A DNA stretch of 64,000 nt, from contig NZ_FQYK01000001.1 in assembly GCF_900141715.1 (NCBI RefSeq), positions 124,001 to 188,000 of the forward strand. The letters run 5' to 3'. Source of the DNA: Algibacter luteus (GTDB lineage Bacteria; Bacteroidota; Bacteroidia; Flavobacteriales; Flavobacteriaceae). Below the pieces are notes generated by a model that saw only the letters and a program-made list of their open reading frames with translations, was not told the origin of the DNA and ran no database searches. A program made the translations under genes and the position numbers. Below, piece after piece: positions 53,836 through 63,047 of the stretch. How positions within the stretch are numbered: the first letter of the stretch is position 1; each line of letters starts with the position of its first letter.

Positions 53836-55275
53836 TTAATAATATTTAGCGTAAACTACACGGGTGTGTAAATATTCCTCCATACCATGTTTTCCATCAG
53901 CTCCTCCTACTCCAGACTTTTTCCATCCAGCGTGAAACCCTTGTATGGCTTCAAAATGTTCTCTGTTTACATAGGTTTCACCAAAATGCAAACTATTAGT
54001 AGCATGCATAATATTGTTATAATTTTCTGAAAATATAGACGATGTTAATCCAAATTGACAATCATTTGAGAGTGCAATAGCTTCATCTAATGTACCAAAT
54101 TTCATCACTGGTAATACTGGCCCAAATACTTCTTCTTGGATAATTTCAGATTGTTGTGAAACATTAGTTAAAATGGTTGGTTCATAGAAGTATCCTCTAT
54201 CAAATTGATTAGGTTGCTTGCCTCCTACTAAAACTTCGGCGCCTTCTTTTTTAGCAAACTCTACCATTTCTGTTATTTTATCTAGCTGCGATTGTGAAAC
54301 TAAACTACTCATATCGGCGTTTGTTCCTGTTAAGGCATCTTCAATAGTAACCTTGCTCATTTTTTTAGTTAGCTTATCAACAAACTCGTCATAAATACTA
54401 TCTTGAACATATACCCGTTCTGCGCAGTTACAAACTTGCCCGCTAAAAATTACTTTTGAAGAAACGATGGCATTAAGAGCCAATTCCATATTCGCATCTG
54501 CACATACAATTGCTGGTGCTTTACCCCCTAATTCTAGAGAAACTTTTGTAATGTTTTCTGCAGCTGCACTGATTACTTTCTGTCCTGCGCCAACACTACC
54601 TGTTAAACTAATAATTCCAGTAATTGGACTTTTAGAAAGTGCATTACCAACAGTTCGTCCCGCACCACAAACAAAATTTAAAACACCTGCAGGTAAATTT
54701 ATCTTTTGAATAAAATCTGCAAATTCCATTATGGTATTAGGTGCCTCCGAGCTCGGTTTAATAACACAGGTATTTCCGGTTATTAAGGATGCAGCTACTT
54801 TACGCGCCATCACGAAAAATGGAAAATTCCAAGGACAAATACCTACTGCAACCCCAATTGGAACTTTATGCAAATAAATATGTTCTTTTTCTCTGTCACT
54901 TTGGATGATTTCACCTTCTATTCTTCGTGCCCAACCTGCATTATAATCAAAATAATCGGCTGTTACATCTATCTCAACTTGAGCTAAACCTATAACTTTA
55001 GCTTGTTCTTTAGATAAAGTCTCTGCTAAAAACACACGGTTTTCTCTAATAACATCTGCCATTTTATGTAAAAAAGCAGCTCTTTGTATGGCTGGTAAAG
55101 CTTCCCATGCCGGTTGTGCAGCTTGTGCAGCTTCTAAGGCATTATCGGCATCTTCAACTGTACCTGTAGAAATTGTACTTATTACCACTTCTGTACAAGG
55201 GTTTAATATTTCTATTACGGATGTTGCTTTGGAGTCTACAAATTGACCGTTAATATATTGCTTATAATGTTTCAT
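53836..55275 (-). CDS. aldA: Lactaldehyde dehydrogenase (AldA-like)
   Basis: The 479-residue NAD-dependent aldehyde dehydrogenase has the same length as E. coli AldA. The catalytic cysteine is C282 in FSGQVCNCAERVYV, the general base is E248 in VSLELGGKAP, and CPWNFPFF is the usual cofactor-domain motif. It would oxidise L-lactaldehyde to L-lactate, the substrate of the convergent lutABC operon. It is the last gene of the rhamnose run, 28 bp from the aldolase-like gene. Confidence 0.88.
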   Translation of the reverse strand: MKHYKQYINGQFVDSKATSVIEILNPCTEVVISTISTGTVEDADNALEAAQAAQPAWEALPAIQRAAFLHKMADVIRENRVFLAETLSKEQAKVIGLAQVEIDVTADYFDYNAGWARRIEGEIIQSDREKEHIYLHKVPIGVAVGICPWNFPFFVMARKVAASLITGNTCVIKPSSEAPNTIMEFADFIQKINLPAGVLNFVCGAGRTVGNALSKSPITGIISLTGSVGAGQKVISAAAENITKVSLELGGKAPAIVCADANMELALNAIVSSKVIFSGQVCNCAERVYVQDSIYDEFVDKLTKKMSKVTIEDALTGTNADMSSLVSQSQLDKITEMVEFAKKEGAEVLVGGKQPNQFDRGYFYEPTILTNVSQQSEIIQEEVFGPVLPVMKFGTLDEAIALSNDCQFGLTSSIFSENYNNIMHATNSLHFGETYVNREHFEAIQGFHAGWKKSGVGGADGKHGMEEYLHTRVVYAKYY

Positions 55276-55303
55276 AATTCTGAGTTATTTCTAATACTAT
55301 CTT

Positions 55304-56593
55304 TTATGCCAAAAATTTCATTCTTAAATCTTCGACCTGTTCATCATTTATTGGAACCATTTCACCTAATGAATGTCCTAAAACAATTGATTTTGCGCTA
55401 AACTCTGCAACTTCAAGATAATCGAAGGTTTGTAATAATTTGTCTCCAGTTACAATTACAGAATCATTTTCTATGATTAAAGCTGTTGGACAATTATCGA
55501 CAATTTCAGAATTATTATTCTTTCTAAAATGATTGCCATATTTTACAAAATCGATGTCTTGTAAAAATATCCAGCTTTCAGGAATAGTTCTTACATTTAG
55601 ATATTCTCCCGTTACACCGAAGGCCATCAAATATGGCGACTGCGTCATAATTATTGAGTTCACATTAGGATTTCGATTGTAAATTTCTTGATGAACCCAA
55701 GTCGCTCTACTTGGTGTTTTTCCTTCTTCTCGCTTGCCATCTTTTATTTGCACAATATCTTCTAAATCAATGTCCCATCTATTGATTCCTGTTGGCGTAA
55801 TTAGGAAATCATTTCCTTTTAATCTCATAGAAACTGTGCCATATGAGCTTATCATTAATCCTTGCTGACAGGAACGTTTAACGATGTTGCAAATTTCTAA
55901 TCGTTTTTCAACTTCGTATGATGGATATGTTGTGGTTTTCATCTCTGGCAATACTCCAGTCGCTTGAGCTTCAAACTCATCAATTTGCTGGTCAGTAAGG
56001 TATTTAGGTGTTCCTATTTGTGAACCATAAATTATGGTACTAGCACAAAACTCTAAAGCTTCAAAGCGTTCATAAGCATCCGTTAAATCACTTCCCCCTA
56101 AAACAGTTCCGTGATTTTCCATAATAATGGCTTTGTAGCCTTTTTTAAACTCCTCTGCAATGACTTCTCCTAAATCTTCACTTCCTGGCAACCTGTAATC
56201 TGCATAACCAATAGGTCCACAGATATGTTTTGCTTGTGATATGATATTTGTATTTGGAATTTGTCTAACAATACTAAAAGAAACTAATGCAGGCGGATGC
56301 GCATGTATAACAGACTTAATATCTGGTCTTGCTTCATAAATAGCTTTGTGAAACGGAAACTCTGATGATGGTTTATGTTTACCAACCACAGTACCGTCTT
56401 TTTGCACACATATGATATCTGATGAACGCAATGAACCTTTATCAATTGCAGATGGCGTTACCCAAATATTTCCATCGTCGTCAATTATTGAAATATTACC
56501 ACCAGAAGTGGTAGTCATTCCTCTCTTATAAATTCTACTTATTACCTCGGTAATTTGATCTCTAGGATGTACTAGTTTAATGTTTTTTGACAT
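55304..56593 (-). CDS. Tandem class II aldolase/adducin protein, second domain degenerate
   Basis: The 429-residue protein has two class II aldolase/adducin domains. The first (about 10-195) has TTTSGGNIS, catalytic Glu E78 (SSEFPFH), and metal ligands H97 and H99 (HAHPP) and H161 (ENHGTV). The second (about 228-415) keeps the fold (SYGTVSMRL, VHQEIYNRNPNVNSII) but has TQSPYL for the HAHPP site, Ala297 for the Glu, and ENDSVI for ENHG, so it is probably catalytically dead. The rhamnose operon already has a fused aldolase, so the substrate of this one is an open question. Confidence 0.8.
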   Translation of the reverse strand: MSKNIKLVHPRDQITEVISRIYKRGMTTTSGGNISIIDDDGNIWVTPSAIDKGSLRSSDIICVQKDGTVVGKHKPSSEFPFHKAIYEARPDIKSVIHAHPPALVSFSIVRQIPNTNIISQAKHICGPIGYADYRLPGSEDLGEVIAEEFKKGYKAIIMENHGTVLGGSDLTDAYERFEALEFCASTIIYGSQIGTPKYLTDQQIDEFEAQATGVLPEMKTTTYPSYEVEKRLEICNIVKRSCQQGLMISSYGTVSMRLKGNDFLITPTGINRWDIDLEDIVQIKDGKREEGKTPSRATWVHQEIYNRNPNVNSIIMTQSPYLMAFGVTGEYLNVRTIPESWIFLQDIDFVKYGNHFRKNNNSEIVDNCPTALIIENDSVIVTGDKLLQTFDYLEVAEFSAKSIVLGHSLGEMVPINDEQVEDLRMKFLA

Positions 56594-56666
56594 TTGTTTA
56601 TATATTCAAGAAATAACTATTATAACAAGTTACTTCTTATGTTGTTTCATTTTTTTTTAGAAAGTC

Positions 56667-58043
56667 TTAACCACTTATAATAAATGGCACATGTTTTTTC
56701 AGCGCATAGTTTTTTTTCAAAAACTTAGAATTAAGTTTAGTATCTGAAATAGAAATAGCAGCACCAAGTGCAGAGCCTAATGAGGCATTTGTAGTCCTTA
56801 ATTTTTTATCCCTAAAATTGTGAGACAAAAGTTTTATAAATAAGTCGTTGTCACTAAAACCACCATCTACATATAGTCCTGATATTACATCATTTCCTAT
56901 CGCTTTCTTAATGCATTTTATTTGTAGTAAAACCAATTCGGTCATTAATTGATGATATGCATGTTCATATTTATCATAATAAAACTCTGTTTTTTCAGGC
57001 ATATCAGCATCAATTATACTATCCCATTTAAAACAATGTTTAAAGTCTTTCATGATGGCTAAATAGGTATCATAGTCAAACTTTACGTTTCGGTGATAAT
57101 CATCATCAACACCAAATTTTTTGTTTAATTTCTCCACCTGTACCTTGTATTCATTCCCTAAAAACAATCGAGATGCCTTTACAGGTTTACCATTAATGCG
57201 CATGTAATTGATAACATCGCTATCAGCTACTTCTGTAGAAATTGGATTGTCTGTAAACGGATTAAAAGTAATACTCCAGGTACCTGTGGAAATTAAAACA
57301 AACTTCTTTTTTATACTACGTACATACGGCAATAAAGCTGCAGAGCTATCATGAATTCCAACACCTATTTTAATACGGTTACCATTGTAATTCATATTAA
57401 TACTTGTTTCTGTTGAAACAATAGGTGGTAAAATTTTATCTATACCTTCATTATAAACCCAGCTATGATAATCATTTTTATTATAATCCCAAAGTGCCGT
57501 ATGACAGCCTATACTTGTATATTCACTTAATGGAATACCAGTAAAAACATGACTGAGATATTGGGGTAAGTGTAAAGAATATTTTATGTTTTTAAAAACT
57601 TCTGGTTTTGAATGCTTCAACCAATATAATTGAAGCCCAGAATTAAGCATACTTAAATCTGCACATCCGGTAGTTTGAAGAAATTCTTCTCTAGGCCCGT
57701 ACTTCTCAAAAAAAGAAGTAACAATTTCTTTAGGTAAAGGTTTTGTGTAATTGTAGAGCGGTGTTAAAGGTTTTCCATATCGGTCTATGTGCACAAAACT
57801 AGCGCCATATGTTGAAAAATTTATCGCTTTTACGTTGAATTCTTTTTTTTCTAAAATTCGATCAAATACCTTTTTTAACCATTTTTTTAACGCAGGAAGA
57901 TTTTCAGTTGGGTGCCCATCTTCATCCTTTATTTCTTCAAACGAAATATATTCTTTGTGGACTTCTTTGAAATCTTTATCAAATAGAAAAAACTTTTTAT
58001 TTGTTTTTCCTATATCAAAAACTGCAGTTACTTTTTGTTTCAT
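56667..58043 (-). CDS. rhaB: L-rhamnulokinase-type FGGY carbohydrate kinase
   Basis: The 458-residue kinase has the N-terminal phosphate motif AVFDIGKTNKKFFLFD and the C-terminal GLYVDGGFSDNDLFIKLLSHNF. FGGY members of this sort in Bacteroidota phosphorylate L-rhamnulose or L-fuculose. Its position 9 bp after rhaI and in the same run as the fused rhamnulose-phosphate aldolase supports rhamnulokinase. It is 73 bp from the downstream aldolase-like gene. Confidence 0.85.
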   Translation of the reverse strand: MKQKVTAVFDIGKTNKKFFLFDKDFKEVHKEYISFEEIKDEDGHPTENLPALKKWLKKVFDRILEKKEFNVKAINFSTYGASFVHIDRYGKPLTPLYNYTKPLPKEIVTSFFEKYGPREEFLQTTGCADLSMLNSGLQLYWLKHSKPEVFKNIKYSLHLPQYLSHVFTGIPLSEYTSIGCHTALWDYNKNDYHSWVYNEGIDKILPPIVSTETSINMNYNGNRIKIGVGIHDSSAALLPYVRSIKKKFVLISTGTWSITFNPFTDNPISTEVADSDVINYMRINGKPVKASRLFLGNEYKVQVEKLNKKFGVDDDYHRNVKFDYDTYLAIMKDFKHCFKWDSIIDADMPEKTEFYYDKYEHAYHQLMTELVLLQIKCIKKAIGNDVISGLYVDGGFSDNDLFIKLLSHNFRDKKLRTTNASLGSALGAAISISDTKLNSKFLKKNYALKKHVPFIISG

Positions 58044-58052
58044 GATTTTGGT

Positions 58053-59333
58053 TTATAAACCAGTGGCGACTGTGTTTTTACCTCTTTCTTTTATTAAGCT
58101 ATTTCTAACATCTAAAGCGCGATAAGCTTGTATAGGGCTTAATGCACCACCTCTTTCTAATCTTGCTTTTTCCAATAATGGTCTAACATCTGTTCTATAA
58201 GCACCTTGCAATATTTCTTGACACTTTACAACATCGTTATCTATCTGCGCTGCTTTTAATGCTGCTTGATCTATAAGTAATGCTTTAGCATAAGCTTCTT
58301 GAATAGCTTCAAGTGATTGAATCAAATCTTCTAATGGGTCTTTAACGTTATGGCTTGCATCAATCATCCACGCTAAATCTGGGTTTTGAGGATTATTTTG
58401 CATGCCATATACTAATTCGTTAAAAATTAAGAATAATGCATAAGGTTTAATGCTGCCTACTGTTAAATCGTCATCACCATATTTACTATCATTAAAGTGG
58501 AATCCACCTAACTTTCCTTTTAATTGTAAAATTGAAACGATTTGTTCAATATTACTATTTGGTAAATGATGTCCTAAATCTACTAATGTATAGGCTTTGT
58601 CACCACAACCATTGGCAAGCATTAAAGAAGCTCCCCAATCTTGAATTACAGTACTGTAAAAATTTGGTTCGTACGGTTTGTATTCAACCAGCATTTTCCA
58701 ATCGTTTGGTAAACCTTTATAGATATCAATTAAGCTATCTTGTGTATTTTGAAATGCTGTTTGAAAATTATTTTGACCTGGGAAACAAGACCCATCAGCC
58801 AACCAAACGGTTAGTGCTTTTGAACCTAATTTATCTCCAATTTTTATAACATCTAAGTTATGTTGTATTGCCTGTTCTCTTACAGCTTGACTTGTATTAC
58901 TGAGAGAACCATATTTATAACTTTCTGATGCGTCTTTTTGATCCTGAAACGTATTAGAATTTACGGCATCAAATTTAATATCTAAAGCGTTCGCTTTTTC
59001 TTTTATAGCATTATAATCTGAAGGGATATCCCATGGAATATGCAATGAAACGGCACCTGCAGTTTGTGTTAAACTGTGCAGCACTCCAATATCTTCTATT
59101 TTTTGCTCAAGATTTGATGGTTCTCCAAAAAAAGAAAAGCGCCCGAAACGAGTTCCGCCAGCGCCTAATGCCCAACTTGGGATAGCTACTTGAAAATCTG
59201 CAAGTTTTGAAACTATTGCATTAACATCATTTCCTTGATTTGTTAATTTATTTGCTAAAAAATCAAAATTTTGATTATGATTTTCTATTCCCTTTTTATT
59301 GTAATTTACAATGTGTTCTTTCTGTATTTTCAT
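58053..59333 (-). CDS. rhaI: L-rhamnose isomerase, RhaI type
   Basis: From ATG 59333 (MKIQKEHIVNYNKKGIENHNQNF) the protein has 426 residues; an upstream start would include non-family sequence. It is a TIM-barrel isomerase of the alternative RhaI kind, first described in Pseudomonas stutzeri (about 430 residues), not the RhaA type. Metal-site motifs include MLVEYKPYEPNFY, YTLVDLGHHLPNSNIEQ and GGFHFNDSKYGDDDLTVGS. It converts L-rhamnose to L-rhamnulose. A terminator-like hairpin lies between it and rhaEW. Confidence 0.9.
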   Translation of the reverse strand: MKIQKEHIVNYNKKGIENHNQNFDFLANKLTNQGNDVNAIVSKLADFQVAIPSWALGAGGTRFGRFSFFGEPSNLEQKIEDIGVLHSLTQTAGAVSLHIPWDIPSDYNAIKEKANALDIKFDAVNSNTFQDQKDASESYKYGSLSNTSQAVREQAIQHNLDVIKIGDKLGSKALTVWLADGSCFPGQNNFQTAFQNTQDSLIDIYKGLPNDWKMLVEYKPYEPNFYSTVIQDWGASLMLANGCGDKAYTLVDLGHHLPNSNIEQIVSILQLKGKLGGFHFNDSKYGDDDLTVGSIKPYALFLIFNELVYGMQNNPQNPDLAWMIDASHNVKDPLEDLIQSLEAIQEAYAKALLIDQAALKAAQIDNDVVKCQEILQGAYRTDVRPLLEKARLERGGALSPIQAYRALDVRNSLIKERGKNTVATGL

Positions 59334-59348
59334 GATTAAATTTCTATT

Positions 59349-59403
59349 AAAAAAAAAGACACTTCCAGAAAACAAATCGTTCTACGGAAGTTGTCTTTTT
59401 TTT
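59349..59403 (-). terminator. Intercistronic terminator-like hairpin between rhaEW and rhaI
   Basis: On the minus strand AAAAGACAACTTCC pairs with GGAAGTGTCTTTT (one bulge) and is followed by a run of nine Ts. It ends just 15 bp before the rhaI ATG. As no separate promoter element is seen for rhaI, it may act as a partial terminator that lowers rhaI and downstream expression. Confidence 0.6.
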
Positions 59404-59435
59404 AACTAACTACTAACTACAAATAATTTCATTTT

Positions 59436-61541
59436 TTATCTTACAAATGCATTGGCCATACCTCCGTCAACATTAATAATGTTTCCAGTAGATTTATCAA
59501 GTATCCCTACAAAAGAGAATACGCCATTTGCTATATCATCTGGGGTAATGATTTCGTGTAAAAGATTTCTTTTTGCATAAAATGCTGGTAGTTCTTCTAC
59601 AGTTATATTGTTTGCTTTAGCTCTACCTTCTGCCCAAGCACCTTCCCATATTTTACTTCCTACAATTACACCATCAGGATTAACTGTATTTACTCTTACT
59701 TTGTCTTTAGCTAATTCGGCTGCAAGTAAACGTACCATATGCTGTTGCGCCGCTTTTGCTGTTCCATAAGCGACATTATTTGGTCCGGCTACTAAGCCAT
59801 TTTTACTTGCAATGGCAATATAATCGCCTCCAATTCCTTGTTTACGAACAATCGCAGCAAATTGTTTTGCTAAATCGAACTGCCCTTTTACTAATATATT
59901 CTGTAATATATTCCAATCTTTATCAGTTGTATCTTCTAGTGGTTTTGAAATAGCCAAACCTGCACTATGTACAATAATATCGACTCCTCCAAACTCAAGA
60001 ATTGCTTTCTTGTATGCACTTTCTATGGATGCGGTACTGGTTACATCGCATACGGCATATGTTGACACGTCTCTTGCGTAAGTTGCATTCGCCTCAACTA
60101 GTGCATCTTCGTTAATATCTGTAAGAACCACATTGGCGCCTTCTGCTGCCAATTTATCAGCAATCGCTTTACCTATTCCGCCTCCTGCTCCTGTTACAAA
60201 AGCTACTTTACGAGATAATGGTTTTTCTTTTGGCATACGCTGTAATTTTGCCTCTTCTAACAACCAATATTCAATATCAAAAGCCTCTTGTCTTGGCAAC
60301 GAAGTGTATTCTGTTATCGCTTCGGCACCTCGCATAACGTTGATAGCATTGATATAAAACTCACTTGCTACACGCGTAGTTTGCTTGTTTTTTGCAAAAC
60401 TAAACATACCAACTCCTGGATAAATAATAATAACAGGGTTTGCATCTCGAATGGCTGGACTATTATCTTTTTTACAGGTGTTGTAATAATCTACGTATTC
60501 TTGACGGTAGGCTTCAAATGCTGGTTCTAATTTCTTTAAAATCGCATCAGCATCTGATAAATCTTCATTTTTATCTAATTTTAACACTAATGGTTGAATT
60601 TTGGTTCTCAAGAAATGATCTGGACAAGATGTACCCATAGGCGCCAATCTTTCTAAATCATGACTATTGATATATTCCATAACCACATCTGTATCAGAAA
60701 AATGACCAATCATGCGTTTTTCAGAAGAACATAATCCTCTAAGTAATGGCATTAATTGGGTTGCTTTTTCTAAACGTTCTTCTTTAGGTAAGCTTTCAAC
60801 TTTTTGACCACCAAAAACAGAACCTTTTTCTTTTATTTTCTTTGTAATATATTCAGAAGCCATTTCAATAACTTCTAAACTATTCATATAACACTCGTAA
60901 GAGGTATCTCCCCAAGTAAATAAGCCATGACTTCCTAAAACAATTCCTCTAATTCCAGGGTTATCGGCTAAACATTTTTCTAATTGTAATCCTAAATCGA
61001 AACCTGGTTTTTGCCATGGTACCCAGCCCATGGTGTCTCCCCAAATTTCTTTTGTTACCTTCTCACTATCTTTGGCAGCTGCAACGGCAATTAAAGCATC
61101 TGGGTGCAAATGATCTATATGTGCAAATGGCAATAAACCATGCAAAGGTGTGTCTATTGATGGCGCTTTACTGTCTAAATCATATATACAATGATTAAAC
61201 AGACCTACCATTCTATCCTCATCATGTAATCCTTGGTAAACGTTTTTTAAATCTCGTAAGCGTTTCGTATATAAACCTGCTATTCCAGATCTTGTTAAAG
61301 TTCCTATATCCCCTCCTGAGCCTTTAACCCACATTACTTCAACTTCTTCGTTTGTTAATGGGTCGGTTTCCATAGTTTTACAACTGGTGTTTCCTCCTCC
61401 ATAATTTGTAATTCTTAAATCTGCACCTAATATATTAGAACGGTATAGAAACAATTCTACTTGGTTATCTCCTAAACTGTTTGCTTTTTTGTCATCCCAT
61501 AGATAATCTACGTACTTGAAGTTTTTAGTAATGTTTTCCAT
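59436..61541 (-). CDS. rhaEW: Bifunctional L-rhamnulose-1-phosphate aldolase / lactaldehyde dehydrogenase (SDR)
   Basis: The 701-residue fusion has an N-terminal class II aldolase-like domain (about 1-430; FAHIDHLHPDALIAVAA and VLGSHGLFTWG give metal histidines) and a C-terminal short-chain dehydrogenase (about 445-701; VTGAGGGIGKAIA, IASKNGLV, YGTAK). RhaEW fusions split L-rhamnulose-1-phosphate into DHAP and L-lactaldehyde and oxidise the latter to lactate. It is the first gene of the rhamnose operon, with a CAGTA-type promoter upstream. It overlaps in function with the separate aldA. Confidence 0.92.
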   Translation of the reverse strand: MENITKNFKYVDYLWDDKKANSLGDNQVELFLYRSNILGADLRITNYGGGNTSCKTMETDPLTNEEVEVMWVKGSGGDIGTLTRSGIAGLYTKRLRDLKNVYQGLHDEDRMVGLFNHCIYDLDSKAPSIDTPLHGLLPFAHIDHLHPDALIAVAAAKDSEKVTKEIWGDTMGWVPWQKPGFDLGLQLEKCLADNPGIRGIVLGSHGLFTWGDTSYECYMNSLEVIEMASEYITKKIKEKGSVFGGQKVESLPKEERLEKATQLMPLLRGLCSSEKRMIGHFSDTDVVMEYINSHDLERLAPMGTSCPDHFLRTKIQPLVLKLDKNEDLSDADAILKKLEPAFEAYRQEYVDYYNTCKKDNSPAIRDANPVIIIYPGVGMFSFAKNKQTTRVASEFYINAINVMRGAEAITEYTSLPRQEAFDIEYWLLEEAKLQRMPKEKPLSRKVAFVTGAGGGIGKAIADKLAAEGANVVLTDINEDALVEANATYARDVSTYAVCDVTSTASIESAYKKAILEFGGVDIIVHSAGLAISKPLEDTTDKDWNILQNILVKGQFDLAKQFAAIVRKQGIGGDYIAIASKNGLVAGPNNVAYGTAKAAQQHMVRLLAAELAKDKVRVNTVNPDGVIVGSKIWEGAWAEGRAKANNITVEELPAFYAKRNLLHEIITPDDIANGVFSFVGILDKSTGNIINVDGGMANAFVR

Positions 61542-61567
61542 TTTTTGAATTAGAATAATTAGTGAAT

Positions 61568-61612
61568 CAAAAATAAATAAGGAAATGCTTTTCTCTATCC
61601 TGTACTATACTG
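61568..61612 (-). promoter_or_regulatory. CAGTA triple-pentamer site plus -7 box, rhamnose operon
   Basis: On the minus strand CAGTATAGTACAGGAT (61612-61597), 21 bp, then a perfect TATTTTTG (61575-61568). The rhaEW ATG is 26 bp beyond. It differs from the consensus by one base. The site occupies the place of the -33 element, which fits an activator. Confidence 0.7.
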
Positions 61613-61814
61613 CTATTCTAAATATTATTCTAAAAATATAATTTTTTCGTAAACCGATTGAATTATTCATTGTTTTTCAATCGATTAGTATTAAATTCTT
61701 ATCTTGAAATTGTTTTCTACCTTAAAATCGTTCAACAGCACACTTTTTAATATGGCGTGTTTTCGTTTTTAAAGATTAAGTTGAGGGTGTTTATTCTATT
61801 TAAAAGATTAATTT

Positions 61815-62861
61815 ATGGAAATACACAAATTTATTAAACTAGATGAGAATTCCAGAATTCCTAAATATCAGCAAATTGTAAATTCTGTTATCCATAATAT
61901 TTCTACTGGGAATTTTAAAATAGATTATAAAATACCATCAATAAATAGGCTTAGTGAAGATTTATATCTTTCAAGAGACACCGTTGAAAAAGCATATAGT
62001 ATTCTTAAAGAGAGAAATATAATTACGTCAATTAGGGGGAAGGGTTTTTATATTTCCCGAACTAAATTAATTAAGAAATTAAACATTCTATTTCTTATCA
62101 ATAAATTGAGCTGGTACAAAATGGAAATCTATCATTCATTTTTAAATAGCATTGGTCCTAACGCTTATATTGACTTACATATTTATCATTGTGATGAATC
62201 CTTATTTTTAAATTTGCTTAGTAAACATGAAAAAGCTTATGACTATTATGTTATTATGCCCCATTTTAAAACTGAAAATAGTGAGTACACAAGTACTACA
62301 GTGGCTGTAACACAAGCTATGAATAAGATTCCAAAAAACAAATTAATTATACTAGACAATAAACAAATTCCAATTGAAGATAATATTATTACTGTTTATG
62401 AGGACTTTGAAAACGATATTTACAATGCTCTAAAAAAAGGAATTAAAAAAATTTCTAGATATAAAAAAATCATTCTTATTTATCCAGAAAAAGCAGTTTA
62501 TCCTTATCCCAAAAGAATTAAACGTGGTTTCATGAGATTTTGTGCTAAACATAATTTGGACTTCGATATTTTAAATCGAGTTTATGACGACATGATTCTT
62601 TTAAAAGGAGATTTATTCATAACCATTGAAGAAGACGACTTAATTAATTTGCTTGAACAAATAAGAGAAAAAGAGTTTGTCTTAGGAAATGATATAGGTA
62701 TTATTTCATATAACGACACACCGTTAAAAGCACTTCTTGGAATTACAGTTATTTCAACCGATTTTAGAATCATGGGAGAAACAACAGCAGGTATGATTTT
62801 AAATAATGAGAAGGGAGTTTACAAAGTGCCTTTTAATTTTATTGAAAGAAAATCCGTTTAG
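61815..62861 (+). CDS. GntR-type regulator with sugar-binding domain (rhamnose locus)
   Basis: The 348-residue protein has a winged helix (about 1-80; RIPKYQQIVNSVIHNI...LSRDTVEKAYSILKERNII) and a periplasmic-binding-protein-like effector domain (about 85-348; IGIISYNDTPLKALLGITVISTDF near the end). It is divergent from the rhamnose operon across 273 bp and closely similar to the protein encoded next. It is a candidate for the factor acting at the CAGTA sites. Confidence 0.88.
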   Translation: MEIHKFIKLDENSRIPKYQQIVNSVIHNISTGNFKIDYKIPSINRLSEDLYLSRDTVEKAYSILKERNIITSIRGKGFYISRTKLIKKLNILFLINKLSWYKMEIYHSFLNSIGPNAYIDLHIYHCDESLFLNLLSKHEKAYDYYVIMPHFKTENSEYTSTTVAVTQAMNKIPKNKLIILDNKQIPIEDNIITVYEDFENDIYNALKKGIKKISRYKKIILIYPEKAVYPYPKRIKRGFMRFCAKHNLDFDILNRVYDDMILLKGDLFITIEEDDLINLLEQIREKEFVLGNDIGIISYNDTPLKALLGITVISTDFRIMGETTAGMILNNEKGVYKVPFNFIERKSV

Positions 62862-63047
62862 CTGATAACTAAATATATACTTCTTTTCTTTAAACAAAGT
62901 AATCTTTACTAATTTGTTTTGTTGAGATTTTCACGAAAAAAATTTAGTATAAGTACCAAAAAATTAGTTTAATTGTTAATTTCTATATTTATTGCATTAT
63001 TTAGAATTTTATAATTAATTTAAATTTTTTATTCAAACTTTTTCTAG

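Noticed and set aside
58646-58659. Palindrome TTACAGTACTGTAA inside rhaI, recalling the CAGTA sites.
   Set aside because: It lies in coding sequence, lacks the CAGTA-CAGTA-CAGGA phasing and has no -7 box at the fixed distance.
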